Origin: Syntrophomonas sp. UBA4807
GTDB taxonomy: Bacteria > Bacillota > Syntrophomonadia > Syntrophomonadales > Syntrophomonadaceae
Assembly (NCBI GenBank): GCA_002402575.1
Contig: DHGD01000147.1
Span: forward strand, 45,832 to 59,962
Length of the DNA stretch: 14,131 bases
Direction of reading: 5' to 3'
Each line of letters opens with the position of its first letter. Within the stretch, counting starts at the first letter, position 1. Below, piece by piece: positions 5,743 to 12,874 of this stretch. A program made the translations under genes and the position numbers. Below the pieces are notes generated by a model. The model was given only the letters and a program-made list of their open reading frames with translations, did not search any database and was not told where the DNA came from.

Positions 5743-6999
5743 ATGTATTATGTGATGTACAGCAATGAGAATGGCGAATGGATAGAGAATCCGGAATACG
5801 CTATGTTGGGGAGGAGCGGCAACAGTTGGGTTATTCCCGAGCGCAGTGAAATGATCCCCCTGCCATCCGGGTCGTCACTGGTGAGCATTCCAGGTTATTA
5901 CCCGGTGGGCCTGGGCAATAACAATGAGGCTATCTGCCTGAATAACGATCCTTATCGGCCTGGCAGGAGAGCTGAAGCGGTAGCCGCTTTGCTGCCGCAA
6001 GGTTTTACCCGCACCCTTTTGCCGGCTTGCGTTCCAGGTCCTCAACCGGGCGGCATCCCTTTGCTGGGATATACCGCGGTGGGTTTCAGGGGCGATAAGG
6101 TGTTTGCTGCCGCCGTACAGAGCGACCGCCACCACTCCTGGCATCCGCGCTATTATAATACTGAAAAAATAGGCGTCCGGATTCACCGTATGCTGGAGAG
6201 GTTTCCTCACAATCGCATCCTGCGCCAGCTGGCGAAATGTTCGCTGCAATACGGATGCTTTACCGCCCAGAACCTTTTTTATCAGCGCTGGGAAGCGGGA
6301 ATTCCTACCACCCCGGCGTGCAACGCCGATTGCCTGGGATGCATATCGGAACAGCACGGTGAGGCTGATTCACCTCAGCACCGCCTGGATTTCATTCCTT
6401 CATCCCAGGAGATTGTGGAATTAGCGGTAAATCACCTGCAAAACGCTCCTGAAGCCATTATTAGCTTTGGACAGGGCTGCGAGGGGGAGCCTTCCCTCAA
6501 CGCTGCCCTCTTGGCCCCTGCTATTGAACAAATCCGTGCCCGTACAAAGCGAGGGACTATTAATATAAACACTCACGGGGGCAATGACCGGCAGCTGCTC
6601 AAAATGTTTAAGGCCGGACTGGACGCCATCAGGGTGACCGTATTCTCTCTGCTGGAAGAACATTATAATTTGTACCACCGTCCTGGCAATTATGGTCTGG
6701 CCCAGGTGTTAAACACCGTCCAGGCCGCATTGGATCATAATATACAGGTATCCCTCAACCTCCTGGTAATGCCTGGGTTTACCGACCATCCCCGCGAGGT
6801 TGAGGCCCTGCTGAAGTTTATTCAGGCCAATCCCATATATATGATTCAACTGCGCAATCTCAATCTTGATCCTGAAGTGATCAGCCGCAACCTGGGATTT
6901 GAGAGCGGCTCCCTGGGCATAACAACCATGCTGGGGATTCTGCAGAAAGAGGCTCCGCAGGTCAGGTTGGGATCATACACCCATGGAGTCGAAAGATAA
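5743..6999 (+). CDS. Uncharacterised radical SAM domain protein
   Basis: A 418-residue protein with the radical SAM cluster motif C193-x3-C197-x2-C200 (ACNADCLGC), which binds the 4Fe-4S cluster that cleaves S-adenosylmethionine. The SAM-binding GQGCEGEPS follows at 243-251, and later barrel strands include TININTHG (272-279) and VSLNLLVMPGF (336-346). The motif sits unusually late, after an N-terminal region of about 190 residues that I do not recognise; this region contains LPSGSSLVSIPGYYPVG and, just before the core, C166 and C172. With C65, C96 and C246 these are five extra cysteines that might bind a second cluster or hold substrate, but that is speculation. The ATG at 5743 has AGAGAGG about 10 nt upstream. 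It is followed after 24 nt by the YhaM-type nuclease gene and is probably co-transcribed with it. Substrate and reaction are unknown; it does not resemble the radical SAM tRNA enzymes I know well (MiaB, RlmN, QueE). Confidence 0.85.
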   Translation: MYYVMYSNENGEWIENPEYAMLGRSGNSWVIPERSEMIPLPSGSSLVSIPGYYPVGLGNNNEAICLNNDPYRPGRRAEAVAALLPQGFTRTLLPACVPGPQPGGIPLLGYTAVGFRGDKVFAAAVQSDRHHSWHPRYYNTEKIGVRIHRMLERFPHNRILRQLAKCSLQYGCFTAQNLFYQRWEAGIPTTPACNADCLGCISEQHGEADSPQHRLDFIPSSQEIVELAVNHLQNAPEAIISFGQGCEGEPSLNAALLAPAIEQIRARTKRGTININTHGGNDRQLLKMFKAGLDAIRVTVFSLLEEHYNLYHRPGNYGLAQVLNTVQAALDHNIQVSLNLLVMPGFTDHPREVEALLKFIQANPIYMIQLRNLNLDPEVISRNLGFESGSLGITTMLGILQKEAPQVRLGSYTHGVER

Positions 7000-7023
7000 T
7001 GCCACGAAAGCGAGGTATATTTA

Positions 7024-8016
7024 GTGAGCATCCCCGGTCCTTATAACAGCAAACAGGTTGCCGAGTTGGCTCCAGGCTCAAAATTCTGGGGCAAGTTTAT
7101 GGTAAGCGAAAAGAACCAGCGCAAGACACGCACTGGAGGAGAATTGACCACCCTCCGCCTGGTCGACCAGACCGGTTCATTAGAGGCGGTGGTGTGGGAC
7201 AATTGCCAGTTGCAGGGCGACTTGAGCAAGGGCGCAGTGATAGCAATGCAGGCCGATACCAGCCTGTACTTCAACCGCCGGCAGATCACCGCCCGGCGCA
7301 TCAAGATCTTTGACGAGGACCCCACTCCCTATATGCCCTCCGCTCCAGTACCCCGGGATGCTCTGGTAGCGGAATTGCACCTCTTGACGGAGTCGCTGGC
7401 TGATCAGCATCTATCCGCCTTGATGAACACCATATTAACCCCGGAATGTGTTAGTCAGATGAGTATCACTCCGGCGGCCAAACGCATCCATCATAATTAC
7501 TTGGGGGGGCTGTTGGAACATACCCTGGCGGTGGCCCGGCTATGCGAACAGGCCTCCCAACAGTACCATGATATCAACCGCGACCTTTTGATAGCGGGAG
7601 CTATTCTGCATGATATCGGCAAAATAAAAGAATTTGAAACACAGGTTACCCCGGAATATACTGTCTCGGGCAAACTGCTGGGGCATATCGTGATGGGCTG
7701 TGAAATGGTCGATCAGGCTATTGCCCAGCTGCGCCGGCAAGGCCATGATTTTCCCGCTATGCTGGAAAATATGATCAAACATCTTATCCTCAGCCATCAC
7801 GGCAGCCTGGAGTTTGGCTCCCCGGTCAAACCTCTTTTCCCCGAGGCCTTTCTGTTGCATGTTATGGACAATCTGGATGCTAAGATGTTCGTTTATTTTG
7901 AGAAAATGACCCTGAGCGAAAATGCGGAGCAATATGTCACACCTTATGACAGCTTTCACCAACAGCAATTCTTCACCTATCGTTACCAAGGCACGGAGGG
8001 GCAAGAAGGGGAATGA
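7024..8016 (+). CDS. yhaM: YhaM-family 3'-5' exoribonuclease (OB-fold plus HD domain)
   Basis: A 330-residue protein laid out like B. subtilis YhaM (314 residues), a cytoplasmic metal-dependent 3'-5' exoribonuclease. An N-terminal OB-fold nucleic-acid-binding domain covers about 20-95 (FWGKFMVSEKN, LRLVDQTGSLEAVVWD). The C-terminal HD phosphohydrolase domain runs about 150-300, with H157 (HHNYLGGLLEHT), H166, the signature H196-D197 (AILHDIGK), H221, H258-H259 (LILSHHGS) and D282/D285 (VMDNLDAKM). The start is a GTG with GAGGT (7012-7016) 7 nt upstream. It lies 24 nt after the radical SAM gene. In Bacillus the yhaM gene sits elsewhere, so its position between rho and rpmE is a rearrangement. 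The fold assignment is secure; the RNase activity is inferred from the family. Confidence 0.88.
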   Translation: MSIPGPYNSKQVAELAPGSKFWGKFMVSEKNQRKTRTGGELTTLRLVDQTGSLEAVVWDNCQLQGDLSKGAVIAMQADTSLYFNRRQITARRIKIFDEDPTPYMPSAPVPRDALVAELHLLTESLADQHLSALMNTILTPECVSQMSITPAAKRIHHNYLGGLLEHTLAVARLCEQASQQYHDINRDLLIAGAILHDIGKIKEFETQVTPEYTVSGKLLGHIVMGCEMVDQAIAQLRRQGHDFPAMLENMIKHLILSHHGSLEFGSPVKPLFPEAFLLHVMDNLDAKMFVYFEKMTLSENAEQYVTPYDSFHQQQFFTYRYQGTEGQEGE

Positions 8017-8028
8017 GTGTATTGCCGC

Positions 8029-8057
8029 TTGTGTTTTGAACGTAGAATTGATATAAT
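8029..8057 (+). promoter_or_regulatory. Putative promoter of rpmE
   Basis: A perfect TATAAT (8052-8057) with an extended -10 TG at 8049-8050, and TTGTGT (8029-8034) at 17-nt spacing as a partial -35. It lies 54 nt before the rpmE start codon. This is the best -10 element in the window, in keeping with a highly expressed ribosomal protein gene. Confidence 0.65.
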
Positions 8058-8111
8058 CGTCTTTGCAGCTATTAAGGCTATTATTATCTGTTACCCGAAA
8101 GAGGTGAAACC

Positions 8112-8315
8112 GTGAAAGATAAAATTCATCCCCAGTTTGCTAAAACCACCGCCAGGTGCGCGTGTGGCAATGAATTCGAAGTGGGATCAACCAAGGCCAA
8201 TATCAAAGTTGAGGTCTGTTCCAAGTGCCATCCCTTTTATACTGGCAATAAGAGCCGGGTGGTGGACACCACCGGAAGAGTAGATAAATTCAAGAAGAAA
8301 TATGGTTTAGGATAA
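8112..8315 (+). CDS. rpmE: Large-subunit ribosomal protein bL31 (zinc-binding type)
   Basis: A 67-residue ribosomal protein bL31 of the large subunit. The zinc-ribbon cysteines C16-x-C18 and C36-x2-C39 (VCSKCHPFYTG) are all present, so this is the zinc-containing form rather than the cysteine-less RpmE2 (YtiA) paralogue used under zinc starvation. The start is a GTG preceded by AAAGAGGTGA (8098-8107). In Bacillus rpmE directly follows rho; here three genes have come between them. It has its own promoter and two hairpins downstream. Product of the expected size and sequence, beginning MKDKIHP as in relatives. Confidence 0.96.
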   Translation: MKDKIHPQFAKTTARCACGNEFEVGSTKANIKVEVCSKCHPFYTGNKSRVVDTTGRVDKFKKKYGLG

Positions 8316-8320
8316 TAGTA

Positions 8321-8352
8321 AGCAGCAGAGAAAGGATTCTGTGCGCTTTTTT
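8321..8352 (+). terminator. Probable weak intrinsic terminator after rpmE
   Basis: AGC (8321-8323) can pair with GCT (8345-8347), and CAGA (8326-8329) with TCTG (8338-8341), around a small internal loop; six T follow (8347-8352). The stem is imperfect, so termination would be partial and read-through into the DUF1385 gene is likely. Confidence 0.45.
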
Positions 8353-8356
8353 ATGT

Positions 8357-8392
8357 GAACATCAGAGCCCGTTTGAGGCTCTGATTGTGTTC
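8357..8392 (+). promoter_or_regulatory. Strong hairpin between rpmE and the DUF1385 gene, without a T tract
   Basis: ATCAGAGCC (8361-8369), a 7-nt loop, then GGCTCTGAT (8377-8385) form a perfect 9-bp stem. It is extended by GAAC (8357-8360) pairing with GTTC (8389-8392) across a 3-nt bulge. No T run follows on the + strand, so it is not a standard terminator for these genes. It ends 26 nt before the chosen start of the next gene and could act as an RNA processing or stability element, or as a protein-binding site. Confidence 0.6.
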
Positions 8393-8418
8393 TCGGCATG
8401 GTCAGGCGGTATCTGCAA

Positions 8419-9327
8419 ATGAATAAAAAATTTCCTTACGGAGGTATGGCGGTAATCGAGGGTGTAATGATGCGCGGCCCCGCCAAAACCTCAATTGCTG
8501 TACGCAAAAGCGATGGCAGCATACAGTTGGACGAACAGCCCAACAGTGATTGGAGCAAGCGCTGGCCCTTCCTCAAGTGGCCTTTTATCCGCGGCAGCTT
8601 CGTTATGATCGAGTCTTTGGCGGTGGGCATGAAAATGCTCAATTACTCCGCCAACATGGCCTTGGATGAGGATGAGGAAGAATTGAGCTTCTGGGAGATC
8701 CTGATCACTATGGTGGTAGCTTTTGGTTTGGCTATACTGTTGTTTATGGTTTTGCCTACCGCCATTGTGCATTATCTGCAGGACTATTTGCGCGGACCGT
8801 GGGCGCAGAACCTGGTAGAAGGCTTCATCCGCATCGTTTTTTTCTTTGTCTATGTATTGTCTATTGGCAGGATGCCGGATATTACCAGGGTATTCATGTA
8901 TCATGGGGCGGAACACAAAACAATCTTTGCCTATGAAGCCGGGCAGGCTCTTACCGTGGAAAATGTGAAGCAGCATTCCACCCTGCACCCGCGCTGTGGC
9001 ACCTCGTTTTTGCTCATAGTGATGATCATATCAATTGTGGTTTTTGCCCTTTTAGGGGAAGGAACCTTGTGGTACCGGGTGTGGTCACGTCTGGCGGTCC
9101 TGCCCGTGGTGGCAGGTTTGGGTTATGAATTCTTAAAAATGAGCGGCAAATACTATGGACAGGGATGGCTCAATTTCATTATAGCCCCGGGATTGTGGAT
9201 GCAGCGCCTGACTACCCGTGAACCCGACGAAAATCAGATCGAAGTAGCTATCGCGGCCTTGCAGCGCTTGCTGGATGAGGACTGTCAAAATATGCCGGAA
9301 CCGCAAGCCGGCAGTGCCGCGGGATAA
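8419..9327 (+). CDS. DUF1385 (YqhQ/COG3872) integral membrane protein
   Basis: A 302-residue membrane protein of the DUF1385 family, related to B. subtilis YqhQ, whose biochemical role I cannot state. Family signatures are KFPYGGMAVIEGVMMRGP at the N terminus, YHGAEHK (161-167) and HPRCGTSF (190-197). The conserved His, Glu and Cys residues in the latter two look like metal ligands. Hydrophobic segments lie at about 93-119, 134-150 and 196-213, plus a weaker one near 224-238; an acidic patch DEDEEE (83-88) precedes the first. The C terminus ends in a soluble tail. I chose ATG 8419, which has AGGCGG 9 nt upstream and starts MNKKFPYGG like relatives; an ATG at 8398 has no ribosome binding site. 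It precedes prfA by 31 nt, a position common in Clostridia, which may only reflect co-transcription. Confidence 0.88.
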   Translation: MNKKFPYGGMAVIEGVMMRGPAKTSIAVRKSDGSIQLDEQPNSDWSKRWPFLKWPFIRGSFVMIESLAVGMKMLNYSANMALDEDEEELSFWEILITMVVAFGLAILLFMVLPTAIVHYLQDYLRGPWAQNLVEGFIRIVFFFVYVLSIGRMPDITRVFMYHGAEHKTIFAYEAGQALTVENVKQHSTLHPRCGTSFLLIVMIISIVVFALLGEGTLWYRVWSRLAVLPVVAGLGYEFLKMSGKYYGQGWLNFIIAPGLWMQRLTTREPDENQIEVAIAALQRLLDEDCQNMPEPQAGSAAG

Positions 9328-9358
9328 ATAATCACCGCTCTTTTCAGGAGGTATGAGT

Positions 9359-10426
9359 GTGCTTTCCAAGCTGGACAACCTGGAAGAAAAATATAATGAA
9401 TTGACTGAACTGCTCAGCTTGCCTGAGACTATTTCCGATCAGCAAAAATATCAGAAGATAGCCAAAGCACATGCTGACCTTGCCGAAATTGTCTCAAACT
9501 ACCGGCAGTATAAATCGGTCTGCTCACAATTAGAGGAGGTCCAAGAGCTGCTCGGCGAAGAACATGAGCAGGAATTTCAGGCCATGCTGGAGAGCGAACT
9601 GGATGAACTCAAAACATCACGCGCCGATTTGGAAGCTGCCTTGAAAATACTGTTGCTGCCCAAGGACCCCAATGATGATAAGAGTGTTATTATGGAAATC
9701 CGGGCTGGAACGGGCGGGGAAGAGGCGGCTTTGTTTGCCAATGATCTGTTCCGCATGTACAGCCGTTACGCTGAGGAACAGGGCTGGAAAATCGATATCA
9801 TGGATTCGCATTACACCGACATTGGCGGCATCAAAGAGTTGATTTTTGTGATCGACGGGCAGGGAGCCTACAGCAAACTGAAATTTGAATCCGGAGTGCA
9901 CCGTGTACAGCGGGTGCCTACCACTGAGTCGGGAGGCCGCATTCATACTTCGGCAGCCACCGTGGCGGTATTGCCCGAGGCTGAGGAGGTGGAGGTAAAT
10001 ATAGACCCCGCTGAAATTAGAGTGGATGTTTATTGTTCCAGCGGGCCGGGAGGTCAGTCGGTCAACACCACCCAATCTGCGGTGCGCATCACTCACCTGC
10101 CTACCGGGCTGGTGGTAACCTGTCAGGATGAGAAATCCCAGCACAAGAACAAGGCCAAAGCCTTGAGAGTGCTCCGTGCCCGGCTCAAAGAGATGCTGGA
10201 GGAAGAGAAAAATGCCGAGTACGCCGGCAATCGCAAAAACCAGGTGGGAAGCGGCGACCGCAGCGAGCGCATCAGAACCTACAATTTTCCCCAGGGGCGG
10301 GTTACCGATCATCGCATTAACCTCACCCTGCACAAGCTGGACATTATACTGCAGGGACAGCTCAAAGAGATCATCGAGGCCTTGATTGCCCATAACCAGG
10401 CCGAACGCTTGAAACAGGTGGAGTAA
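9359..10426 (+). CDS. prfA: Peptide chain release factor 1
   Basis: Recognises UAA and UAG in the ribosomal A site and triggers hydrolysis of peptidyl-tRNA. The 355 residues match RF1 (356 in B. subtilis). The tripeptide anticodon region reads RVPTTESGGRIHTS with P187-T188-T189, the PxT form of RF1 rather than the SPF of RF2. The catalytic G231-G232-Q233 lies in SSGPGGQSVNTT, followed by SQHKNKAKAL. The start is the GTG at 9359, giving MLSKLDNLEEKY as in other RF1 proteins, with AGGAGG (9346-9351) 7 nt upstream. An in-frame ATG at 9353 lies one base after that ribosome binding site, too close to be used well. Its stop codon directly abuts the start of prmC, whose product methylates Q233. Confidence 0.96.
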   Translation: MLSKLDNLEEKYNELTELLSLPETISDQQKYQKIAKAHADLAEIVSNYRQYKSVCSQLEEVQELLGEEHEQEFQAMLESELDELKTSRADLEAALKILLLPKDPNDDKSVIMEIRAGTGGEEAALFANDLFRMYSRYAEEQGWKIDIMDSHYTDIGGIKELIFVIDGQGAYSKLKFESGVHRVQRVPTTESGGRIHTSAATVAVLPEAEEVEVNIDPAEIRVDVYCSSGPGGQSVNTTQSAVRITHLPTGLVVTCQDEKSQHKNKAKALRVLRARLKEMLEEEKNAEYAGNRKNQVGSGDRSERIRTYNFPQGRVTDHRINLTLHKLDIILQGQLKEIIEALIAHNQAERLKQVE

Positions 10427-11272
10427 GTGGCCCAGGATTGGACAATACAACAGTTATTATCGTGGACCACCCGGTATTTTCAGGACCGGGGCATCGCCGC
10501 AGCTCGTCTTGAAGCCGAGATTCTGCTGGCTTATGTCCTTAGTCAAGACCGGGTGTTTTTGTATACCCATTTTGACGCGCCGGTAAACCAGGATGAGCGG
10601 GAAAAGTTCCGCGCCGTTATTCGGAGAAGGGTTCGTCGCGAGCCGCTGGCCTATATAATAGGCCAGCGCGAGTTTATGTCGCTCAGCTTCCTGGTCAGCC
10701 CGGAAGTGTTGATACCCCGGCCAGAGACAGAGCTGTTGGTGGAGAACGCCATTTCCTGGTGTGGGGACAGGGATTTGTGCATATGTGATATGGGGACCGG
10801 GAGCGGGGCCATTGCGGTAAGTCTGGCCTATTACCTGCCTGCGGGGCGATTTGTAGCGGTTGACATCTCCAGTACCGCCCTGGACATAGCGCGGCGCAAC
10901 GCGGAGAGGCATGGGGTTAATGTGGAGTTTTATTGCAGCGATCTCCTCAATGATCTTGACCACCAGAGAGAATTTGACCTCATCACCGCCAACCTGCCCT
11001 ATATACCACAAGAGGAATATCTCTCACTGCCTGAGGATGTTCGCGGCTTTGAACCCAGACTGGCATTATTGGCTGGAGGTGATGGCCTGGATGTATACCG
11101 GCGGTTTCTGCCCCAGGCTATGGAGCGCCTAAAGACAGGGGGATGCCTAATGCTGGAAATTGGAGCCAAGCAGGGAAATGCCGCTCTCAACCTGACCCGG
11201 GGATTTGGAGTCAGCCGCTTGGCAGCCGACCTGGCCGGACGGGATCGCTTGCTTATCCTTAGGAAGGAATAA
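10427..11272 (+). CDS. prmC: Release factor glutamine methyltransferase PrmC (NLPY variant)
   Basis: S-adenosylmethionine-dependent N5-methylation of the glutamine in the GGQ motif of release factors. The 281 residues include the N-terminal helical factor-binding domain (about 1-75, with EPLAYIIGQREF following) and the methyltransferase fold: IPRPETELLVE (96-106), the SAM loop DMGTGSGAIA (121-130), VAVDIS (143-148) and the active-site motif N189-L190-P191-Y192. The family norm at that site is NPPY; here the second residue is Leu (codon CTG), while the catalytic Asn, third-position Pro and Tyr are kept, so it is probably active. The conserved FEPRLAL..GGDGL follows. The GTG start comes immediately after the prfA stop TAA, with AGGTGGAG inside the end of prfA as ribosome binding site, so the two genes are translationally coupled. 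Confidence 0.94.
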   Translation: MAQDWTIQQLLSWTTRYFQDRGIAAARLEAEILLAYVLSQDRVFLYTHFDAPVNQDEREKFRAVIRRRVRREPLAYIIGQREFMSLSFLVSPEVLIPRPETELLVENAISWCGDRDLCICDMGTGSGAIAVSLAYYLPAGRFVAVDISSTALDIARRNAERHGVNVEFYCSDLLNDLDHQREFDLITANLPYIPQEEYLSLPEDVRGFEPRLALLAGGDGLDVYRRFLPQAMERLKTGGCLMLEIGAKQGNAALNLTRGFGVSRLAADLAGRDRLLILRKE

Positions 11273-11274
11273 AC

Positions 11275-12249
11275 GTGATGATTACTATGCGCTGGCCTAT
11301 CGACAAAACCAATCCACAGCCAGAGCTGCTTAATAAGGCCGCTGATCTGCTCAAAAGCGGGGAACTGGTGGCTTTTCCCACTGAAACGGTCTATGGCCTG
11401 GGAGCCGACGCCTATAATGCGCCTGCGGTAAAAAAGATATTCGAGGTAAAAGGCCGGATGCCACAAAGCCCGCTCCTGGTACACGTCAGCAACTATTCTC
11501 AGGTGGAGGACTTGGTTGCGGGGATTCCTTCTCGGGCGCGCCAATTGATGGAGCAATTTTGGCCCGGGCCGCTGGCGGTTATACTATCAGCATCAAACCG
11601 GGTTCCAGATGAGGTGCTCGGTGGCAACACCACTGTGGGTTTGCGTATGCCTGCCCACCCGGTGGCTCTGGCCTTAATCGAAGCTGCCGGACCGATAGCC
11701 GCCCCCAGCGCCAATCTCAGCGGCAGACCCAGCCCGGTGTCAGCCCAGCATGTGCTGGACGACCTGGGGGGGCGCATTGCTGCCATACTAGATGCAGGAC
11801 CTACCGGATTAGGATTGGAATCGACCATTCTTGACCTGAGCCGGAGCGTCCCGGAGATATTGCGCCTGGGAGGCGTGCCCGCAGAGCAGCTGGAAGCTGC
11901 CCTGGGCTGTAACCTGAAGGTTGCTTCCGGTTACAAAACGGCTTATCATACCGGGGAAATGAAAATTATTTTGTGTGAAGATGAAGAACAATGGTTGAGC
12001 CTGGCGGCCCTAGCTGAATCGGAACGGGTGGCATTGGTGCATTATGGCCGTATCCCCGGCCCGAGTATGGACGCAAATAAAAAAGCATATACATTGAGCT
12101 TAGGGGGGCAAGGTCCGGATTTGTTCACAATAATCCGCGAGGCCGAAACAAGAGGCTATAAACAACTCATCTTCGCACCGCTGCCGTCAACTCTGTCCGG
12201 GTTAGGCAGCGCGCTGGCAAATCGCATCAGACGCGCCGCGGGCAGCTAG
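11275..12249 (+). CDS. ywlC: L-threonylcarbamoyladenylate synthase (Sua5/YwlC family)
   Basis: Makes threonylcarbamoyl-AMP from threonine, bicarbonate and ATP for the universal tRNA modification t6A37. The YrdC domain covers about 14-205, with FPTETVYGLGADA (34-46), KGRMPQSPLLVH (59-70; usual form KGRP), FWPGPLAVIL (95-104), GLRMPAHP (122-129), APSANLSGRPSP (143-154) and ESTILDL (182-188). A C-terminal region of about 100 residues corresponds to the Sua5 domain, so this is the long (Sua5) rather than short (TsaC) form. The linker between the domains, normally a strongly conserved SPGMKYRHYAP-type stretch, is here ASGYKTAYHTGEM (217-229) and keeps little of it. The GTG at 11275, 2 nt after prmC, has AGGAAGG 7 nt upstream; the ATG at 11278 is an equally possible start. 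Confidence 0.9.
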   Translation: MMITMRWPIDKTNPQPELLNKAADLLKSGELVAFPTETVYGLGADAYNAPAVKKIFEVKGRMPQSPLLVHVSNYSQVEDLVAGIPSRARQLMEQFWPGPLAVILSASNRVPDEVLGGNTTVGLRMPAHPVALALIEAAGPIAAPSANLSGRPSPVSAQHVLDDLGGRIAAILDAGPTGLGLESTILDLSRSVPEILRLGGVPAEQLEAALGCNLKVASGYKTAYHTGEMKIILCEDEEQWLSLAALAESERVALVHYGRIPGPSMDANKKAYTLSLGGQGPDLFTIIREAETRGYKQLIFAPLPSTLSGLGSALANRIRRAAGS

Positions 12250-12279
12250 TTTAAATTGTCTGAAAGAAACGGGTAGGCT

Positions 12280-12861
12280 ATGGCAGAAGAATTCATTACT
12301 GTAGCACTGATAGCAATAGTACTGGGAATGGATGCCTTTTCCCTAGCCCTAGGCTTAGGGCTAAAGGGAGTAACTTACGGCTATGAACTCAAATTCTCCG
12401 CTCTGGTAGGCATTTTTCACATATTTATGCCTCTGGCGGGGCTGTACCTGGGAGTGGTGATAGGCAGATTTTTAGGCATCTGGGCGCAGCGGCTGGGGGC
12501 GGTTATACTGGTGTATATAGGTTTGAGTTTCCTGATCAAAGGATGGCAGGAAATCCGCCCGCGGGGTTATTCGTTCGCTGCTGCGGCCGGCCTGAGCAGA
12601 ACGCCTGAGCCAGACAGCATTAGTAACATATGGCTGTTGGGCTGTTCCGTTAGCATGGATGCTCTGGCGGTGGGATTCGGCCTGGGGACATTTCAAATGC
12701 CTCTTCTGGCCACGGTCCTGACCATGGGTTCCATAGCGGCGGTCATGACCTGGGTGGGCTTTTGGGGAGGGCGCATGTTAAACCTTTTGGTGGGTGGCTA
12801 CGCCCAGATGATAGGCGGCTTGGTGCTGATTGCCCTGGCAGCCAAATTGTTATGGTTCTAG
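12280..12861 (+). CDS. mntP: MntP-type manganese efflux protein (YwlD family)
   Basis: A 193-residue, very hydrophobic protein with about six transmembrane helices (roughly 6-27, 38-62, 70-87, 116-137, 143-163 and 174-192), matching the MntP family of inner-membrane Mn2+ exporters. The two halves carry the internally repeated signature seen in the family: GMDAFSLALGLG (16-27) and SMDALAVGFGLG (125-136), whose aspartates D18 and D127 are expected to take part in metal transport. The ATG start has GGGTAGG shortly upstream. It lies 30 nt after the Sua5 gene and just before ywlE, the same neighbours as in Bacillus. There is no room upstream for a manganese riboswitch of the yybP-ykoY type, so control is presumably by the operon. 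Confidence 0.9.
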   Translation: MAEEFITVALIAIVLGMDAFSLALGLGLKGVTYGYELKFSALVGIFHIFMPLAGLYLGVVIGRFLGIWAQRLGAVILVYIGLSFLIKGWQEIRPRGYSFAAAAGLSRTPEPDSISNIWLLGCSVSMDALAVGFGLGTFQMPLLATVLTMGSIAAVMTWVGFWGGRMLNLLVGGYAQMIGGLVLIALAAKLLWF

Positions 12862-12874
12862 AGGTGATGATATT

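Noticed and set aside
8036..8057. TTGAAC (8036-8041) as -35 of the rpmE promoter
   Set aside because: Spacing to TATAAT is only 10 nt; the extended -10 with TTGTGT at 17 nt fits better.
9617..10450. A 277-codon open frame on the - strand opposite prfA
   Set aside because: It lies wholly antisense to a clear RF1 gene, its product has no recognisable motif, and it is explained by the codon bias of the + strand gene.
12250..12279. Possible manganese riboswitch ahead of mntP
   Set aside because: Only 30 nt separate it from the upstream gene, far too short for a yybP-ykoY element, and no such structure is seen.
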